A DNA stretch of 64,000 nucleotides from Helopsaltes ochotensis. Its lineage: Eukaryota; Chordata; Aves; Passeriformes; Locustellidae. Of this stretch, positions 34,896 through 47,597 are shown in pieces. The stretch spans positions 112,770 to 176,769 of the forward strand of contig VXBM01001018.1 in NCBI GenBank assembly GCA_013400155.1. The letters run 5' to 3'. The notes beneath the pieces were generated by a model. It did no database searches. It worked only from the letters and a program-made list of their open reading frames with translations, and was not told the DNA's origin. Both the position numbers and the translations under genes were made by a program. The number at the start of each line of letters is the position of its first letter. The stretch's first letter is position 1.

Positions 34896-37800
34896 GTAAG
34901 TGATGTGTTATTTATGTGTTATTCTTGTCGTGTTGTATTTTGTAGAGCTTTCTGTTTTAAAGAGAGTTGTGAGGAGTTATTATTGGTTTTCTTCAATTGG
35001 AAAGCTACATACTAATTAGCTTCTGATATTCCTGTCTCCCCTGCCTTCTCCTCCCTCATATTTTTTAAAACTTTTTTTGTAGTCTTTGACAAGCATCTTC
35101 CTGAGGGCTTAAACTGCTTCTAGTTATGTTGGGCATATAAAATATGGAAGAAACACTTTTTCCTGAAGGCAGATGTTGTCATAAGACTTTTTATGATGCT
35201 TATATGCTGTGTTTATTGGTTCCTCAGGAATAACTGTAGTTGGATTAAATAGGTGATTAAAAATGATAAACAGAAAAGTCACTCAGATGAAATTATCATA
35301 ATTATTTTTTGGGATTCAACTTGTGCCTTTTTAGGACATACACAAAGTCCAGTGATAGTTTCTAAAATCAACGTGCATCTTCAGAATTGAGTTTTTTTTT
35401 GTCCTGCGAGTAAACCCTGACCTCTGCATTCTGATAATGAAAGTGTTGCAGTGATTTCTGAAGGATTTTATTGATTTTTTTCAGGATTCCCTCATCAGTA
35501 ACTTGCTACGTCTCATACAGACAATGCGGCCTCCCCCCAAACCATCCACGAGCAAAGGTACGTGGAGCCAGTGTTTGGTGAGACTGATGCAGTTCCTGTT
35601 TCAGTCTTGTAAGGCAAACCTGCTGTTGTTATTCTGAGTGTGCTGCTCTGAGTTTTGGTCTTTCACATATTCACTAATAATCAGAATTTTGTTTGAAGGC
35701 AGGTAACACAATGTTCCTTGAATTGAATTGGTGTTAAAGCTGTATCAACCTTTGCATTCAGATAAAAATTAAATTTTATATTCAATTAGAGAAAAATCAA
35801 GAGTTAATTGTTTTGTGTTTCATTGTGCTTTTATTTTTTTTTTTTAATCTCCATATCAGAGGCAGTTGTCAAACCCAAATCAGAGAAAGAGAAGTTGAGG
35901 GAGTTGTATCCAGCCCTTTGCAGGCCAGACAATCCCAACATCAGGGTAAGCTGGTCATTTCAGATTTCTTTTGTGACTGTGTGAAAACTTTTAATTTTTT
36001 TCCCCTGTTAGTTTCAACCTTTTTTCTCTGTCTAATGCATGGATAAATGTGAACTATGAAAAATGAAATGTGGAAGAGGTCGAAGGCTGGTTTTACTGCA
36101 CGTTGTTGTAAAGAACAGCTATTAGCAATTGCCTTGTTGATATTGTGTAGAATATGAGGAAGATGAGACTTGTGACAGGAAATTTGTAGCCTGGCCTTCC
36201 TTACATAATGTTCAAAGTAACAACTTGTAACAAACTAATTAAAAATGTTGTATATTCAGATGCTACGAGGGGCTTGTGTTTTGTATTTCTGTAATAATTT
36301 GGGGCATTGAGATGGAACTTTCTATTGTATAAAAGCAGAATTGTCTCAATATTGTGGCCAAAAGGGGAGAGTGCTTTATTGTTTTTTTTTCCTTATCACA
36401 TATTGGGTCTGATCTTTTTTTATCTTGCATTCTCTCTTAAATAGATACGCGTATCTATTTTGATACACCTATCTATTTAGTATGATATAATTCTGTAGAT
36501 TAATTCTTTGTGACAGGCTTTTTGTCAGCCCTTTTGCAGAAAGGGGCAACAGTTTTCTGTTCTTGCAGAATATGCTGGATGAAGATGATGTGAAAGTGGC
36601 AGCTGATGCCCTGAAGGAACTGGAAGCTCTGATGCCCAGTGCAGACAAGCAGGGCAAGCAGAGGAGCAGCGACCATCGGTAGGTGCCGTGTGTGTCTGGG
36701 GGGGAAGGTCTTGGCTGCTGTCATTGCCTGAGGTGGAAATCCATTGCAAAGATGTAATTTTTGTTTGTCAGGGCCAAGAAAAGGAAGAGGAGCCGAAGCC
36801 GTAGCCGTAGCAGGGACAGGAAGCGAAGGCACAGATCTCGCTCCAGGTCTCGCTCCAGGACTTGGGATAGGAACAGGGGAAAATCCAGATACCGGTCAAG
36901 GAGCAGAAGTTGGAGTCCCAGCAAGGACCGCAAGGATCGGGAGAGGTACCTGGAAAAGAGCCATGAGAGATGGAGAGACAAGCACATAGACCGTCCACCA
37001 GCCGAGGAGCCTTCCATCGGGGACATCTACAACGGCAAAGTCACCAGCATCATGCAGTTTGGGTGCTTTGTGCAGCTGGAAGGACTGAGGTATCCTTTGA
37101 TGTTTACAACAGATCTGGTGCTATTTCAGCTGAGTTCTTTTTTTCTGCTAGCACCTTAAAGATGTGATGAGGCTACCAGCAGGTATTCTGGATTTTGAAG
37201 GAGCGTTTCAGAAAAAATAAATTTAACAGCGGGGAATAATAAAATTCCCATTACAAAAACCAGTTTGTGAGCATACACAATCTGTTGACAGCAGAGTATT
37301 TTAATATAAATTCTGAGTGATGTGAAGGACTTTCAGAGTAATAATGTGCCCCTCTCATGCTCATGCCCCTCTGTTTCACTCCCAGGAAACGTTGGGAAGG
37401 CTTGGTCCACATCTCAGAGCTGCGAAGAGAAGGACGGGTTGCCAACGTTGCTGATGTTGTGAGCAAAGGACAAAGAGTGAAAGTCAAAGTCTTATCTTTT
37501 ACTGGATCCAAAACCAGCCTGAGCATGAAGGTAGAGAGCTGCTAAAATTCTTAAAATGTTGCCTCTTTTTGCTGTTTTTCACTCTTTTTGATAGAAACTA
37601 ATATGTAACCATTCAACTGGGAGTTAAAAACTGAGTTATTTTTCTGTATTTAAGTAGCCTATTACTTTTTACTTGTTTTCTCTAGGTTCTAGTTTTGATG
37701 TAGTGTCCCTAACAATTTCTTGGCTTGACATGATTTCAAAGAGGCAAGGCAAACCTCAAGCTGTTTGTCTTCCTTTTTCAATAGGACAGAAACTTTTATT

Positions 37801-40800
37801 TTTAAATTAAATCATTACTATTGCCAAGATAGAGTAGAGTGTGAGGATGTCCTTACCAGCTGAAGAAAAACCCAAAAACCCTACAAAACAGCATTTTCTG
37901 TGAATGAGTATTAGAAAGCACCAGAGTTAACAGATGAGTAGAAGTGTAGAGCTGCTTGATTCATTAATCCGTCTAACGTAGGATGTTGATCAAGACACTG
38001 GGGAAGACTTGAACCCAAACCGTAGAAGGAACCTGGTTGGAGAAATCAATGAGGAAAGCTCCATGAGGAACCCAGACAGACCCAGTCACTTGTCCCTGGT
38101 GAACGCCCCCGAGGTGGAGGATGACAGCCTGGAGCGGAAACGCCTCACCCGCATTTCTGACCCGGAGAAGTGGGAGATCAAACAGGTGGGTGCTGCACAA
38201 AGGGAAAAGGATGCCAGGCCATCGAGTTGCCAGGGAGTTTCATGGAGTAGGGTACAGCTCCTGGATGAATTGATTGTGTAACTTACTCCTTAACTCCGAA
38301 TTGCTGTTCTCTCATTTGGCACTGTTTTGGTGCTATTTGGAGTAACCAAAGGAATGTTTGGTCAGAGGCTGGATGAGCTGGGGAGAGGTGTGCCAGGATA
38401 CAGGACCATTCCTTTGTTCCTGTTTTACAGGAATGGGGTTAGAGCTGTGTCATAGGCATGAGTTGTGTTCATTCATGGGGACATACTCATGTTGTATTCA
38501 TTCTGTTCCCAGATGATTGCAGCTAATGTGCTTTCCAAGGAGGAGTTTCCTGACTTTGATGAGGAGACTGGGATTCTTCCTAAAGTTGATGATGAAGAAG
38601 GTAGTCTTTTCTAGTAATCTTATTGTTGTAATTTCCTTGTCTTTTTGTATTTTGATTGAAACAGATATTGATGATAGAAGTAACTGTAAAGCATCTCTTA
38701 ATTTGCTGTCATCTTGCACATTTGAAAATAGAGTTCCTCTGGCTGTATTATTAGTGGCATTTGGATGTGCCCTGTCTGTGCATTTTTATTTGTAGTGTTT
38801 TCACTTTTAAAGTTCATAAGTATCTTATAATCAAGAATACACAGGAAGCATTATTTGAAGAGACACTTTTATGTGCCTGAAAGATGTTTAACTTTTCTGG
38901 AACAATTGTCACTTGTGAATTTTAGATGAAGATCTTGAGATTGAGCTAGTTGAAGAAGAGCCACCGTTTCTTCGAGGTCACACTAAACAGAGCATGGATA
39001 TGAGTCCCATTAAAATAGTAAAGGTAAGAGATTCCCAAACCAATGCATTTGATTAAATGAAATAAATATTTGGGAATTTAACAACCAGTTTCCTACCTGC
39101 ACATTACTGAGAGCCTGGAAATACATAATGACTAAGTTGAAGCTCTTTCCAAATAAAGCTGGGTTCTAACTTAACTGGTGACTGTGAAGTGGAATAATGG
39201 AACTGAAATGCCATTTTACATAGATGTGTTAGTACAAAATTTCTCTGTTCTGCTTTTTCTTATCTTTTCAAAGTAGGAGGTAGTAAATAAATACTTTCTA
39301 TTGGTTGTGCCCACAGTCCTTCTGACTGGGCAGTGTAAGGATGCTCCATATTAGTTATGAATATGAAAGTTCATGAGGCTGGCCTGATGGAAATATCCTG
39401 GAAATCTTATAAACAAAATTTAACATGTTTAAAGCATTTTTAGAAGATTCTTTAAAGGACAGTGACAACAGAAAGATAATTGAAGGTGAAGGAATGGTAG
39501 TGCTTGAAGTCTTTTCTTCTTGCTCTCTAGAATCCAGATGGTTCCTTGTCCCAGGCTGCAATGATGCAAAGTGCTTTAGCTAAAGAGAGGCGAGAACTTA
39601 AACAAGCCCAGAGAGAAGCAGAGATGGATTCCATCCCCATGGGCCTCAACACACACTGGGTGGATCCCCTCCCTGATGGTATGTGTGAGCACAGGTAAAC
39701 TGTGCCTTTTTTGTGCTACTTGAGCCACCCAGGAGCGATGTCTTGATACTGTGTTTGTCTGCCAGACTTTAAAAGTGAGTCAAAGGAGAAATGCTTTTCC
39801 ACTGAAATGGAAATAGGAATGTCAAGGGAAGTGTACAGGTAAATCCTGTAAATGTAGGAACTTAAAAAACATCTAAACACACAGAATAGAAGGCCTGGAT
39901 GATGGAGCAGTTGGAGCAGGATCATCAGGGTCTGTGCTGTGTGAATCTGGGTGTAATGATGAAATTGTTTCTTTTCCAGTGGATGGAAGACAAATAGCTG
40001 CAAACATGCGAGGTATTGGGATGATGCCAAATGATATCCCAGAGTGGAAGAAACATGCATTTGGTGGCAACAAAGCTTCTTATGGTAAGAAGACACAGCT
40101 TTCCATCATTGAACAGAGAGAGAGTCTCCCAATCTTCAGACTGAAGGAGCAGCTGATACAAGTAAGACTCTTGAAAAGGCATTCTGGTTTGAGAAAGCAG
40201 TAATTTAAAATAGTCTTGGTTTAGCTTTTTGACAGGTGAATAGCCAGCTGATAATTTTAAGTGCAGAACTTTAGTTCACAATATATATTTTAAAGTATTA
40301 TGTATATCTGTATACTTTAATGAAGTTCCAGATATTTATTGATGTAAGTCAAAATTGATACTAAGATCATGTGAACTAGGGATAAGTCAGATGAGCAGTT
40401 AAACAGGTTGCTGACTTCATCAGTAGGAATACTTGCATGATTTTTGGTCTGGATCAACTGAAGCAAAAGCAACAGCTGCTCAATCTAGTCCCAGATAGCC
40501 CATGCTGCTTTTGTTTGGTTTGATTTTTTAAATGTTTTGACAAGTGTATATTTTTTGACCTTTTCTAGGCCGTGCATGACAACCAGATTCTGATTGTTAT
40601 TGGAGAGACAGGATCTGGGAAAACAACCCAGATTACCCAATACCTGGCTGAAGCAGGATATACCTCAAGAGGAAAGATTGGATGTACTCAGCCTCGCAGA
40701 GTGGCTGCAATGTCTGTTGCGAAGAGGGTGTCAGAGGAATTTGGTTGCTGCTTGGGACAAGAGGTGAATTTCTATGTTGAAAAACATGTCAAAATAAGCA

Positions 40801-43800
40801 TGAGGAAAAGTAGGAGAAATCAGTAGTGGAGCTAGTTTTCTTGTGTGTCCATGTGTCTGTTCCCTTGTAGGCTGTGAAGTGAGCTTGTGGAATAATCAAA
40901 CTGGGAGTTAACGAGGCTGATAACTGTGTAACTTTTGTTTTTGTGCAACTCTTTCTTTCCAGGTTGGCTACACCATTCGGTTTGAAGACTGCACCAGCCC
41001 TGAGACTGTCATCAAATACATGACAGATGGGATGTTACTGAGGGAGTGCCTGATAGACCCAGATCTGACCCAGTATGCCATTATCATGCTGGACGAGGCC
41101 CATGAGAGGACCATACATACAGATGTGCTCTTTGGGCTCCTGAAGAAGGTAATGTAGCACTGGTTTTTACTGCTTTCAGTGTTCCCTGTGTGGGTAGGAG
41201 AGGTGAAAGGCAAAAATAGAGGTGAAGTCACACAGGTTCATATATGTTGTTCAAGAGCAAATGCTCTTAAAGGTTTATGGTCTGAATCTTGATGAAATGA
41301 GCCCCTGTGTGAAGGCAGAGCAAGCAAAATGCAGCATAAACAACGAGAATTTGCCATCCTGGATGCCATAATGGTGGATGGACAGGGGAGTGTTCTTGCT
41401 TTGCTCATCCTTCTCAGCCATGAGCTTTCTTGTGATAATGTTGCTAAGGGAGGCTTCAAATGGGACCTCATTGGTCAATTTTCTGAAATTCTGGGTACTG
41501 GGATGAGCTGCCCCTCTCCTCAGACATTAAAACACCTTGTATTACTGGTTGTATTTGTCTCACTTCAGTCACATGCCATATTTTTATAGCTCCAAAGGCA
41601 GTAAATGACTTGAGAACTTTGTCCTCTTGCAGACAGTGCAGAAAAGGCAGGATATGAAGCTGATAGTGACCTCAGCAACACTGGATGCTGTGAAATTCTC
41701 TCAGTACTTCTATGAAGCACCAATCTTCACAATTCCTGGCAGAACATACCCAGTAGAAATTCTGTACACAAAAGAGCCAGAGACAGATTATCTGGATGCC
41801 AGTCTGATCACAGTAATGCAGATCCATTTAACAGAGCCACCAGGTGAGTAGAGAATGGTCTTGGGTTATTGGTGATTTAAAGACCTCTGAGCAAGGTCTT
41901 TCTCTAAGTCAAGGATCACGTCACTAACGTGAGCAAAATGCTGTCAGGACTGTTCTTTCCTGTTTGCAAATACAGTAACTAAAATGCTGAAAAAGTTGGG
42001 TGAAAGACTGAAGTCTGTTGCCTCTGGCTAAGAGTTGCTACTCAGGGGCTAGCAGAAGTTGGGGATCCTCATCAGTGGAAAAGATATGAGGAATGGAAAT
42101 ATGGTAATGTAGGAGTTGTACTAAACAGAACTGACTCTGTGGATGTTTTAATTTACTTCCTGTGTAGGTGACATTTTGGTCTTTCTAACTGGCCAGGAAG
42201 AGATTGATACTGCCTGTGAAATCCTCTATGAGAGGATGAAATCTCTAGGACCTGATGTTCCAGAGTTAATTATCCTACCAGTATATTCAGCTTTGCCCAG
42301 TGAAATGCAGACCAGGATCTTTGACCCAGCCCCACCAGGGAGCAGAAAGGTAATTTATAATCTGTGTGCCCTTTCATTTTCTGCTGATACATTTTAATAG
42401 TGGGATGGTGTATTATACTGCTGAAAGAATACAATTTTTAGAGAAAATATGATTTACAGCTTAGAGCATATTTTTGGTTGTATACATATCAAGTTATCTA
42501 AGCCTCTGAAAACATGTATAAAAACATCTGGTGTAGCAAACCTCTGTGTGGAATGTTCTTGGTGTGTTATTTAATGCTATCTTTAAAGGGTATTAACTGC
42601 AGTTAATCTAAAAATCTAAAATCTAAATGCAGTTCCTGTAAGATGGAGGTAAATTTCCTACCAAGCAGCTAGTGAATATCTGGGGATACATTCTCAGGGA
42701 GATTTTTCTCTAAATACAGGCTGTGTCTGAGTGATGAGTAAAAAATCTCCCTGAAGTCAGTGCAGTCTGCTTACAAGCTCTCTCTTGCTTTTAATTGTGG
42801 ATTTTATCATGCTCTTTTCTCTTTTTGCCCAAACTTTAAACAAAGGCAGATTCTTAAAATGTGTCCATCTTTGTAGATAACATCTCCTTCTCTTCCCTGT
42901 GAATAGATTCCTTTCAACATTAAATGACTGTCGTTGCATTTATAATTATACCAATGGATGAAGCTGAGTGGTGGGCTTGGCTTGGCAGCCTGCCACAGAA
43001 CTGCTGCTGACTCAAACTCTGATTTGCAGGTTGTCATTGCCACCAACATTGCAGAGACATCTTTGACTATCGATGGAATATATTATGTGGTTGATCCTGG
43101 CTTTGTGAAGCAGAAAGTTTATAACTCCAAGACTGGAATTGACCAGCTGGTGGTGACACCGATTTCCCAGGTAAATATTCTGTGTTTGGCTTTCCCCATG
43201 GTGTTGTGTATCTTACCAATGTGGCACGTGAGCAAAATGAGGCAGTGATGAAACCATATCCATGAGGCTCCTTGAGGCTGTGCCTACAGAATATGTACTT
43301 CCCTGTGTTGTATTGAAAGCCTTTTTAGCAATACAAGCAAAATTGTGGATAACCATTTTTATTTTACTTGTTTTCACCTGTTCACTGAGAGATGCCTTGT
43401 TGTCTTTAGGCTCAAGCCAAGCAGCGTGCAGGAAGGGCTGGGAGAACAGGCCCAGGAAAATGCTACAGGTTGTACACAGAACGTGCATATAGGGATGAGA
43501 TGCTAACCACCAACGTGCCTGAAATCCAGAGAACAAATTTGGCCAGTACAGTGCTCTCCCTGAAGGTAGGTATTTCACCAGCTTGTAGCAAGTCAGCATG
43601 GTAAGTGTTTCAATAAATGAGTCTCTGCCTTTGAGTCTCGCTAAGTAGTGCTGTAATTTCAGATTCTTCTAGTGAAGAGGTGTTTTGGAAGGGAGATTTC
43701 AACAAAAGCAGTTGTCAGGCACTGGGCTTGCTCCTCTCTTTTTCTGTTGAGGGTTATTCTGTTGGATATCCAGCTAAATTAAGAGTTTCAGCTGCACAGA

Positions 43801-46800
43801 ACAGTTACTTGCAGGAGGTGGGAGAAGCAGAAATCTCAAGAGCAGTAGCATTTCCTATGTAGGGTACATTTATATTATTAACAGATGAAACACATTGTTT
43901 TAGAGTGGGTTTACACCTGCAAACTTGGGCATGTCTAAGTGTGTACCATCCCTCTGGAAATCTGTGAACTGGATTAACCCAGTCACAGTTGGGAAAGCTG
44001 CTGTTATTCCCCTTTCTGGAAACATCCTTAACATCCTGTGAAGCTATCAGGCCACACTGACAGGAAGTCTTCAAAAGCAGCATTTTTGCTTTTGTTTGTC
44101 CTCCACTGAGTCATCTTGCTTGAGGGATGTGTGGAACAGTACCAAAGGAGCAGACCAGAAAGCTGAATAGTGCAGGAATGCCATGGGCAGTGCTCATGAT
44201 TTCAAGTGCAGGAAGGCAGCTCTATGTTCATGGCTGCACCTGCAGTCAGGATAAGGACACGAGGTTAGGTGTGGGAAATGGATTTGTAGGGAATTCTCAA
44301 AGCCTGACAGAAGGCTCACATAATGTGCATCTGTATGCAAACTCTGAGATAAAATATGCTGACTTGGAAATGCCATGGAATAGGCGTTGTTGAGAGAGAA
44401 ATGGAACTGGAAACAAGTTTCAAATGATGGCCTTGCAGGCAGACTAGATACTTTAGAGAAATAGAACTATGAAAGATGTATTGTAGTGGGACCCATGAGG
44501 GGTAATTTTTAGATGATTTGCTTTAAGGCATTAGCAGCATTGTGTGGCAGAAGCTGAGAGGCCAAGAAATGCTTATAATGGATTGTAATTAGGAAATAGT
44601 TTGGTTTCTGATTGTGATGGCATGAATTGTAACATCTGTACTGTCTCACCCTTCTCATGAGACTGAAAATGGAATAAAAGTTTCTAAAACGCCTCTCAGT
44701 TGCCCCATCTCTAGGTCAGAAAAAGAGATAATATGACAGTTAGGGTTGCCTATAGTTTTGTAGTGCCTGACTGTTTTTGGTGTTATGTCTCTGGCTGGAG
44801 TTTGTTGTCTTCCTTCCAAGTGTTTTAACGTGGCTTTTCTCCAATTCCCCTCAGGCTATGGGCATCAACGATTTGCTGTCCTTTGACTTCATGGATGCTC
44901 CCCCCATGGAAACTCTCATAACTGCCATGGAGCAGCTCTACACCCTGGGAGCTCTGGATGATGAGGGGCTGCTCACTCGACTTGGGCGCAGGGTAGGCAA
45001 AATAAAACACCCCTTACCACTGCCTGGTTGCCAATATTCAGGGGATGATTTGAGAGCAGTCATGGCAGGCCTTGCTTAACATTGTTGGTTTCCTTTTGCT
45101 GTCACTCTCTTGTAGTTTTTTTGGTAGCTTTTCATTTACCACAGTTACATACATTCTGCTTTTTAAGGAGCAAGTGGTGTTTCTCCTTATTCATAAGTTT
45201 ACATCTATTAATGTCTAAAAACTTCCCATAAGCATTGGGATATTCTTGTGATAGTGAATACAGTCAAATAATTTGCTTCATGTTGAATAAAATTATTCTG
45301 GGTCAAGCAAACCTCTTTAGAAAGTGAACATACAAGAAAAGGCATTGCTTGCTTTTGCACTGAGAATTCTCAGGATTTTTCACCGAATGCCCTGAAACAT
45401 GTTTCTTGCAGATGGCAGAATTCCCCCTGGAGCCTATGCTGTGCAAGATGTTGATCATGTCTGTGCACCTGGGGTGCAGCGAGGAGATGCTGACGATTGT
45501 CTCCATGCTGTCTGTGCAGAATGTGTTCTACAGGCCAAAGGTGAGGAGCTGAGCCAAGAGGCAGCAGTGTTACAGCCTGGGTGGGTTTGGTGTGAATGCC
45601 TCGGGTTAAGAGGGAGTGTATTTGCCAAAAGAAACCTGTGATTTGATCAGAACATTTGCTTGTGGATTACCCCTCTGAGAAATGAAATGTTCCTTTTCAC
45701 TCAAGGACCTGTAGCTGTGCTGTTGGTGATTTCTTTGCAGATGGGAAGGTAGAAGGGAAAAGTCTCACAATCACTCTTGCATTTCCCAACAAACACATAC
45801 AGCCTAAACTAAGTCAGTCCCAGCTCTGGAGTTCAGATTGCCTTTGCATTTTCAGATACACAGAAAGTATTTCTTCATGGCCCCTCTATCCTGTGCTGCT
45901 TTCTTTTAAATCACTAAGCAACAGGCTCTGCTGTGGTGGGATCAGGTTTGTCTTGGATCCATTACTCCTTCTGCAGGGTAGTCTGTTAACTTCAGTTTTG
46001 ATCCATGTAACTGCAGTATTTGATTAATGTTTTATCTGCAGATGGGAGAAGTGAGGAGAGGTGTGTGGATCACCAGGCTCAAACCTGCTTCAGCACACTT
46101 CTTTGATGAGTGACTAAAGTTGTTTCTAGAGCAGTGAGAAAACCAGTTAGTGCAGTGTGTGCATGTGCTTCCTGCAGTATAAGTGAGCCATTTACTGTTA
46201 TGTGTTCTTTCAAAAATAGGAACTGAAACTGAACAAAACACTTTGTGTTGTCTTAATCCTGTATCATCTGTTCCGTGATAGGTTTAAAACACCATGCTAT
46301 GAATGACAGGGAGCCTCTGTCATTGTCTAAGGATTTTCTCTATGATGTAAATATCTGATTGGTGTATGTTTTGTGTGTCAGGATAAACAAGCACTTGCTG
46401 ATCAAAAGAAAGCCAAGTTCCATCAAACAGAAGGTGACCACCTCACGCTGCTGGCTGTGTACAATTCCTGGAAGAATAATAAATTTTCAAATCCCTGGTG
46501 CTATGAAAATTTTATCCAGGCCCGATCCTTGAGGCGGGCACAGGACATTCGCAAGCAGATGTTGGGCATCATGGACAGGTGAGCAGGTCAAGGACAAGTA
46601 CTGGCTTTGTGTCTTACTGCTCTGACGTTGTAATAGCTAAAGAAAAATTGCTGAACTGATCTTGGTAGCTGCATCCAAATCTGGAGAGCTCTAATCTTTT
46701 TCTGTCTTGTGTGGCAGGCACAAGCTGGATGTGGTGTCCTGTGGGAAGGCAACAGTTCGGGTGCAGAAGGCCATTTGCAGTGGCTTCTTCCGAAATGCAG

Positions 46801-47597
46801 CAAAGAAAGATCCCCAGGAAGGCTATCGGACACTCATTGACCAGCAAGTTGTCTACATCCACCCATCCAGTGCTCTCTTCAACAGGCAGCCTGAATGGTA
46901 AGGAAGGCAATAGCATGCAATTTCCTGTTTTTCTTCAGGCTTTGTAACAGAGAAAGTCATGGTGTGTGCTGTATGTGGAGTACAGATCTGAGCAGAGGCT
47001 GCTGATTCCTTAGCAATGAGCAGACTGAGAAAAGTTTCAAGTCTGCTTTTGTCTCTTTCTGCTGCTAAACTTAGTGCCTGTGTAGAGATGAGACTGACTT
47101 TTGGAGCCAAGGCCACTGAAGTTTGCAGTTGTTGTTTCTTTATTGTGAGAATGAATTTAAAACACTCAGTGTTGAAGAGGGAGAGAGCATTGTTTTAAAT
47201 GGGATGGAGGAATTCTGTGCTGAAGAGTACTTGTGAAGTAGGAGGGGGAATATAGGGACAGCTCTTGTGGATGGTTCTTCTGGAGCTTAAGAGGAGCAAG
47301 CTTAGCTACTCCGGCTCTTGTCTTGTTGCTTCTTGTTAGAAAAAACTGATTTCTGGAATTGCTGTCCCTTCTCACAGGGTGGTGTATCATGAACTGGTGC
47401 TGACCACCAAGGAATACATGCGGGAGGTGACAACCATCGACCCTCGCTGGCTGGTGGAGTTCGCCCCAGCTTTCTTCAAGGTCTCTGACCCAACCAAGCT
47501 GAGCAAGCAGAAGAAGCAGCAGAGGCTGGAGCCCCTCTACAACCGCTACGAGGAGCCCAACGCCTGGAGGATCTCGCGTGCGTTCCGGCGGCGATGA
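34810..47597 (+). CDS. DHX8: DHX8 (PRP22 homologue), DEAH-box spliceosomal RNA helicase (exon 1 missing)
   Basis: ATP-dependent RNA helicase that releases spliced mRNA from the spliceosome. Twenty-two coding exons (3473 nt, 1156 full codons plus stop) join in frame; human DHX8 has 1220 residues, and about 50 N-terminal residues are missing here. Order: N-terminal helical region, RS domain (RSRSRSR repeats), S1 RNA-binding domain ([20 protein letters not shown]), then the helicase core with motif [21 protein letters not shown] at 41092-41103, [18 protein letters not shown] and QRAGRAGR. The winged-helix, ratchet and OB-fold regions follow, ending ISRAFRRR. Outside the RS region the protein is almost identical to human. 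It lies downstream of NBR1 on the same strand and tail to tail with ETV4. Confidence 0.98.
35485..35557 (+). CDS. DHX8: DHX8 exon 3
   Basis: 73 nt. [17 protein letters not shown]. Confidence 0.97.
35860..35945 (+). CDS. DHX8: DHX8 exon 4
   Basis: 86 nt. [16 protein letters not shown] and CRPDNPNIR. Confidence 0.95.
36569..36678 (+). CDS. DHX8: DHX8 exon 5
   Basis: 110 nt. [20 protein letters not shown]; ends in the start of the charged linker. Confidence 0.96.
36772..37089 (+). CDS. DHX8: DHX8 exon 6 (RS domain and S1 start)
   Basis: 318 nt. Arg/Ser repeats, then the S1 motif [17 protein letters not shown]. It lacks the long Arg-Asp/Arg-Glu run of human DHX8. The donor reads GTATCCTTT, a U12-type signal. 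Confidence 0.96.
37386..37530 (+). CDS. DHX8: DHX8 exon 7 (S1 domain)
   Basis: 145 nt. [17 protein letters not shown] and [11 protein letters not shown]. Confidence 0.97.
37982..38185 (+). CDS. DHX8: DHX8 exon 8
   Basis: 204 nt. [17 protein letters not shown] and [15 protein letters not shown]. Confidence 0.97.
38513..38600 (+). CDS. DHX8: DHX8 exon 9
   Basis: 88 nt. [18 protein letters not shown]. Confidence 0.97.
38926..39023 (+). CDS. DHX8: DHX8 exon 10
   Basis: 98 nt. [18 protein letters not shown], ending SPIKIVK. Confidence 0.97.
39531..39678 (+). CDS. DHX8: DHX8 exon 11
   Basis: 148 nt. [19 protein letters not shown] and HWVDPLPD. Confidence 0.97.
39980..40161 (+). CDS. DHX8: DHX8 exon 12
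   Basis: 182 nt. [17 protein letters not shown] and [15 protein letters not shown], leading into the helicase core. Confidence 0.97.
40569..40763 (+). CDS. DHX8: DHX8 exon 13 (Walker A)
   Basis: 195 nt. Motif [11 protein letters not shown] near 40602-40628 for ATP binding, and motif Ia [10 protein letters not shown]. Confidence 0.98.
40963..41148 (+). CDS. DHX8: DHX8 exon 14 (DEAH box)
   Basis: 186 nt. [18 protein letters not shown] and motif [10 protein letters not shown]. Confidence 0.98.
41633..41843 (+). CDS. DHX8: DHX8 exon 15 (SAT motif)
   Basis: 211 nt. Motif [14 protein letters not shown] and [12 protein letters not shown]. Confidence 0.98.
42168..42349 (+). CDS. DHX8: DHX8 exon 16
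   Basis: 182 nt. Motif [14 protein letters not shown], then [12 protein letters not shown]. Confidence 0.98.
43030..43170 (+). CDS. DHX8: DHX8 exon 17
   Basis: 141 nt. Motif [17 protein letters not shown]. Confidence 0.98.
43410..43565 (+). CDS. DHX8: DHX8 exon 18
   Basis: 156 nt. Motif [20 protein letters not shown]. Confidence 0.98.
44855..44992 (+). CDS. DHX8: DHX8 exon 19
   Basis: 138 nt. [17 protein letters not shown], winged-helix region. Confidence 0.97.
45412..45540 (+). CDS. DHX8: DHX8 exon 20
   Basis: 129 nt. [17 protein letters not shown] and [10 protein letters not shown], ratchet domain. Confidence 0.97.
46382..46578 (+). CDS. DHX8: DHX8 exon 21
   Basis: 197 nt. [18 protein letters not shown] and [14 protein letters not shown]. 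Confidence 0.97.
46718..46897 (+). CDS. DHX8: DHX8 exon 22 (OB fold)
   Basis: 180 nt. [17 protein letters not shown] and [16 protein letters not shown]. Confidence 0.97.
47378..47597 (+). CDS. DHX8: DHX8 exon 23 (last, with stop)
   Basis: 220 nt. [17 protein letters not shown] and ending [15 protein letters not shown] at 47595-47597. Confidence 0.98.
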
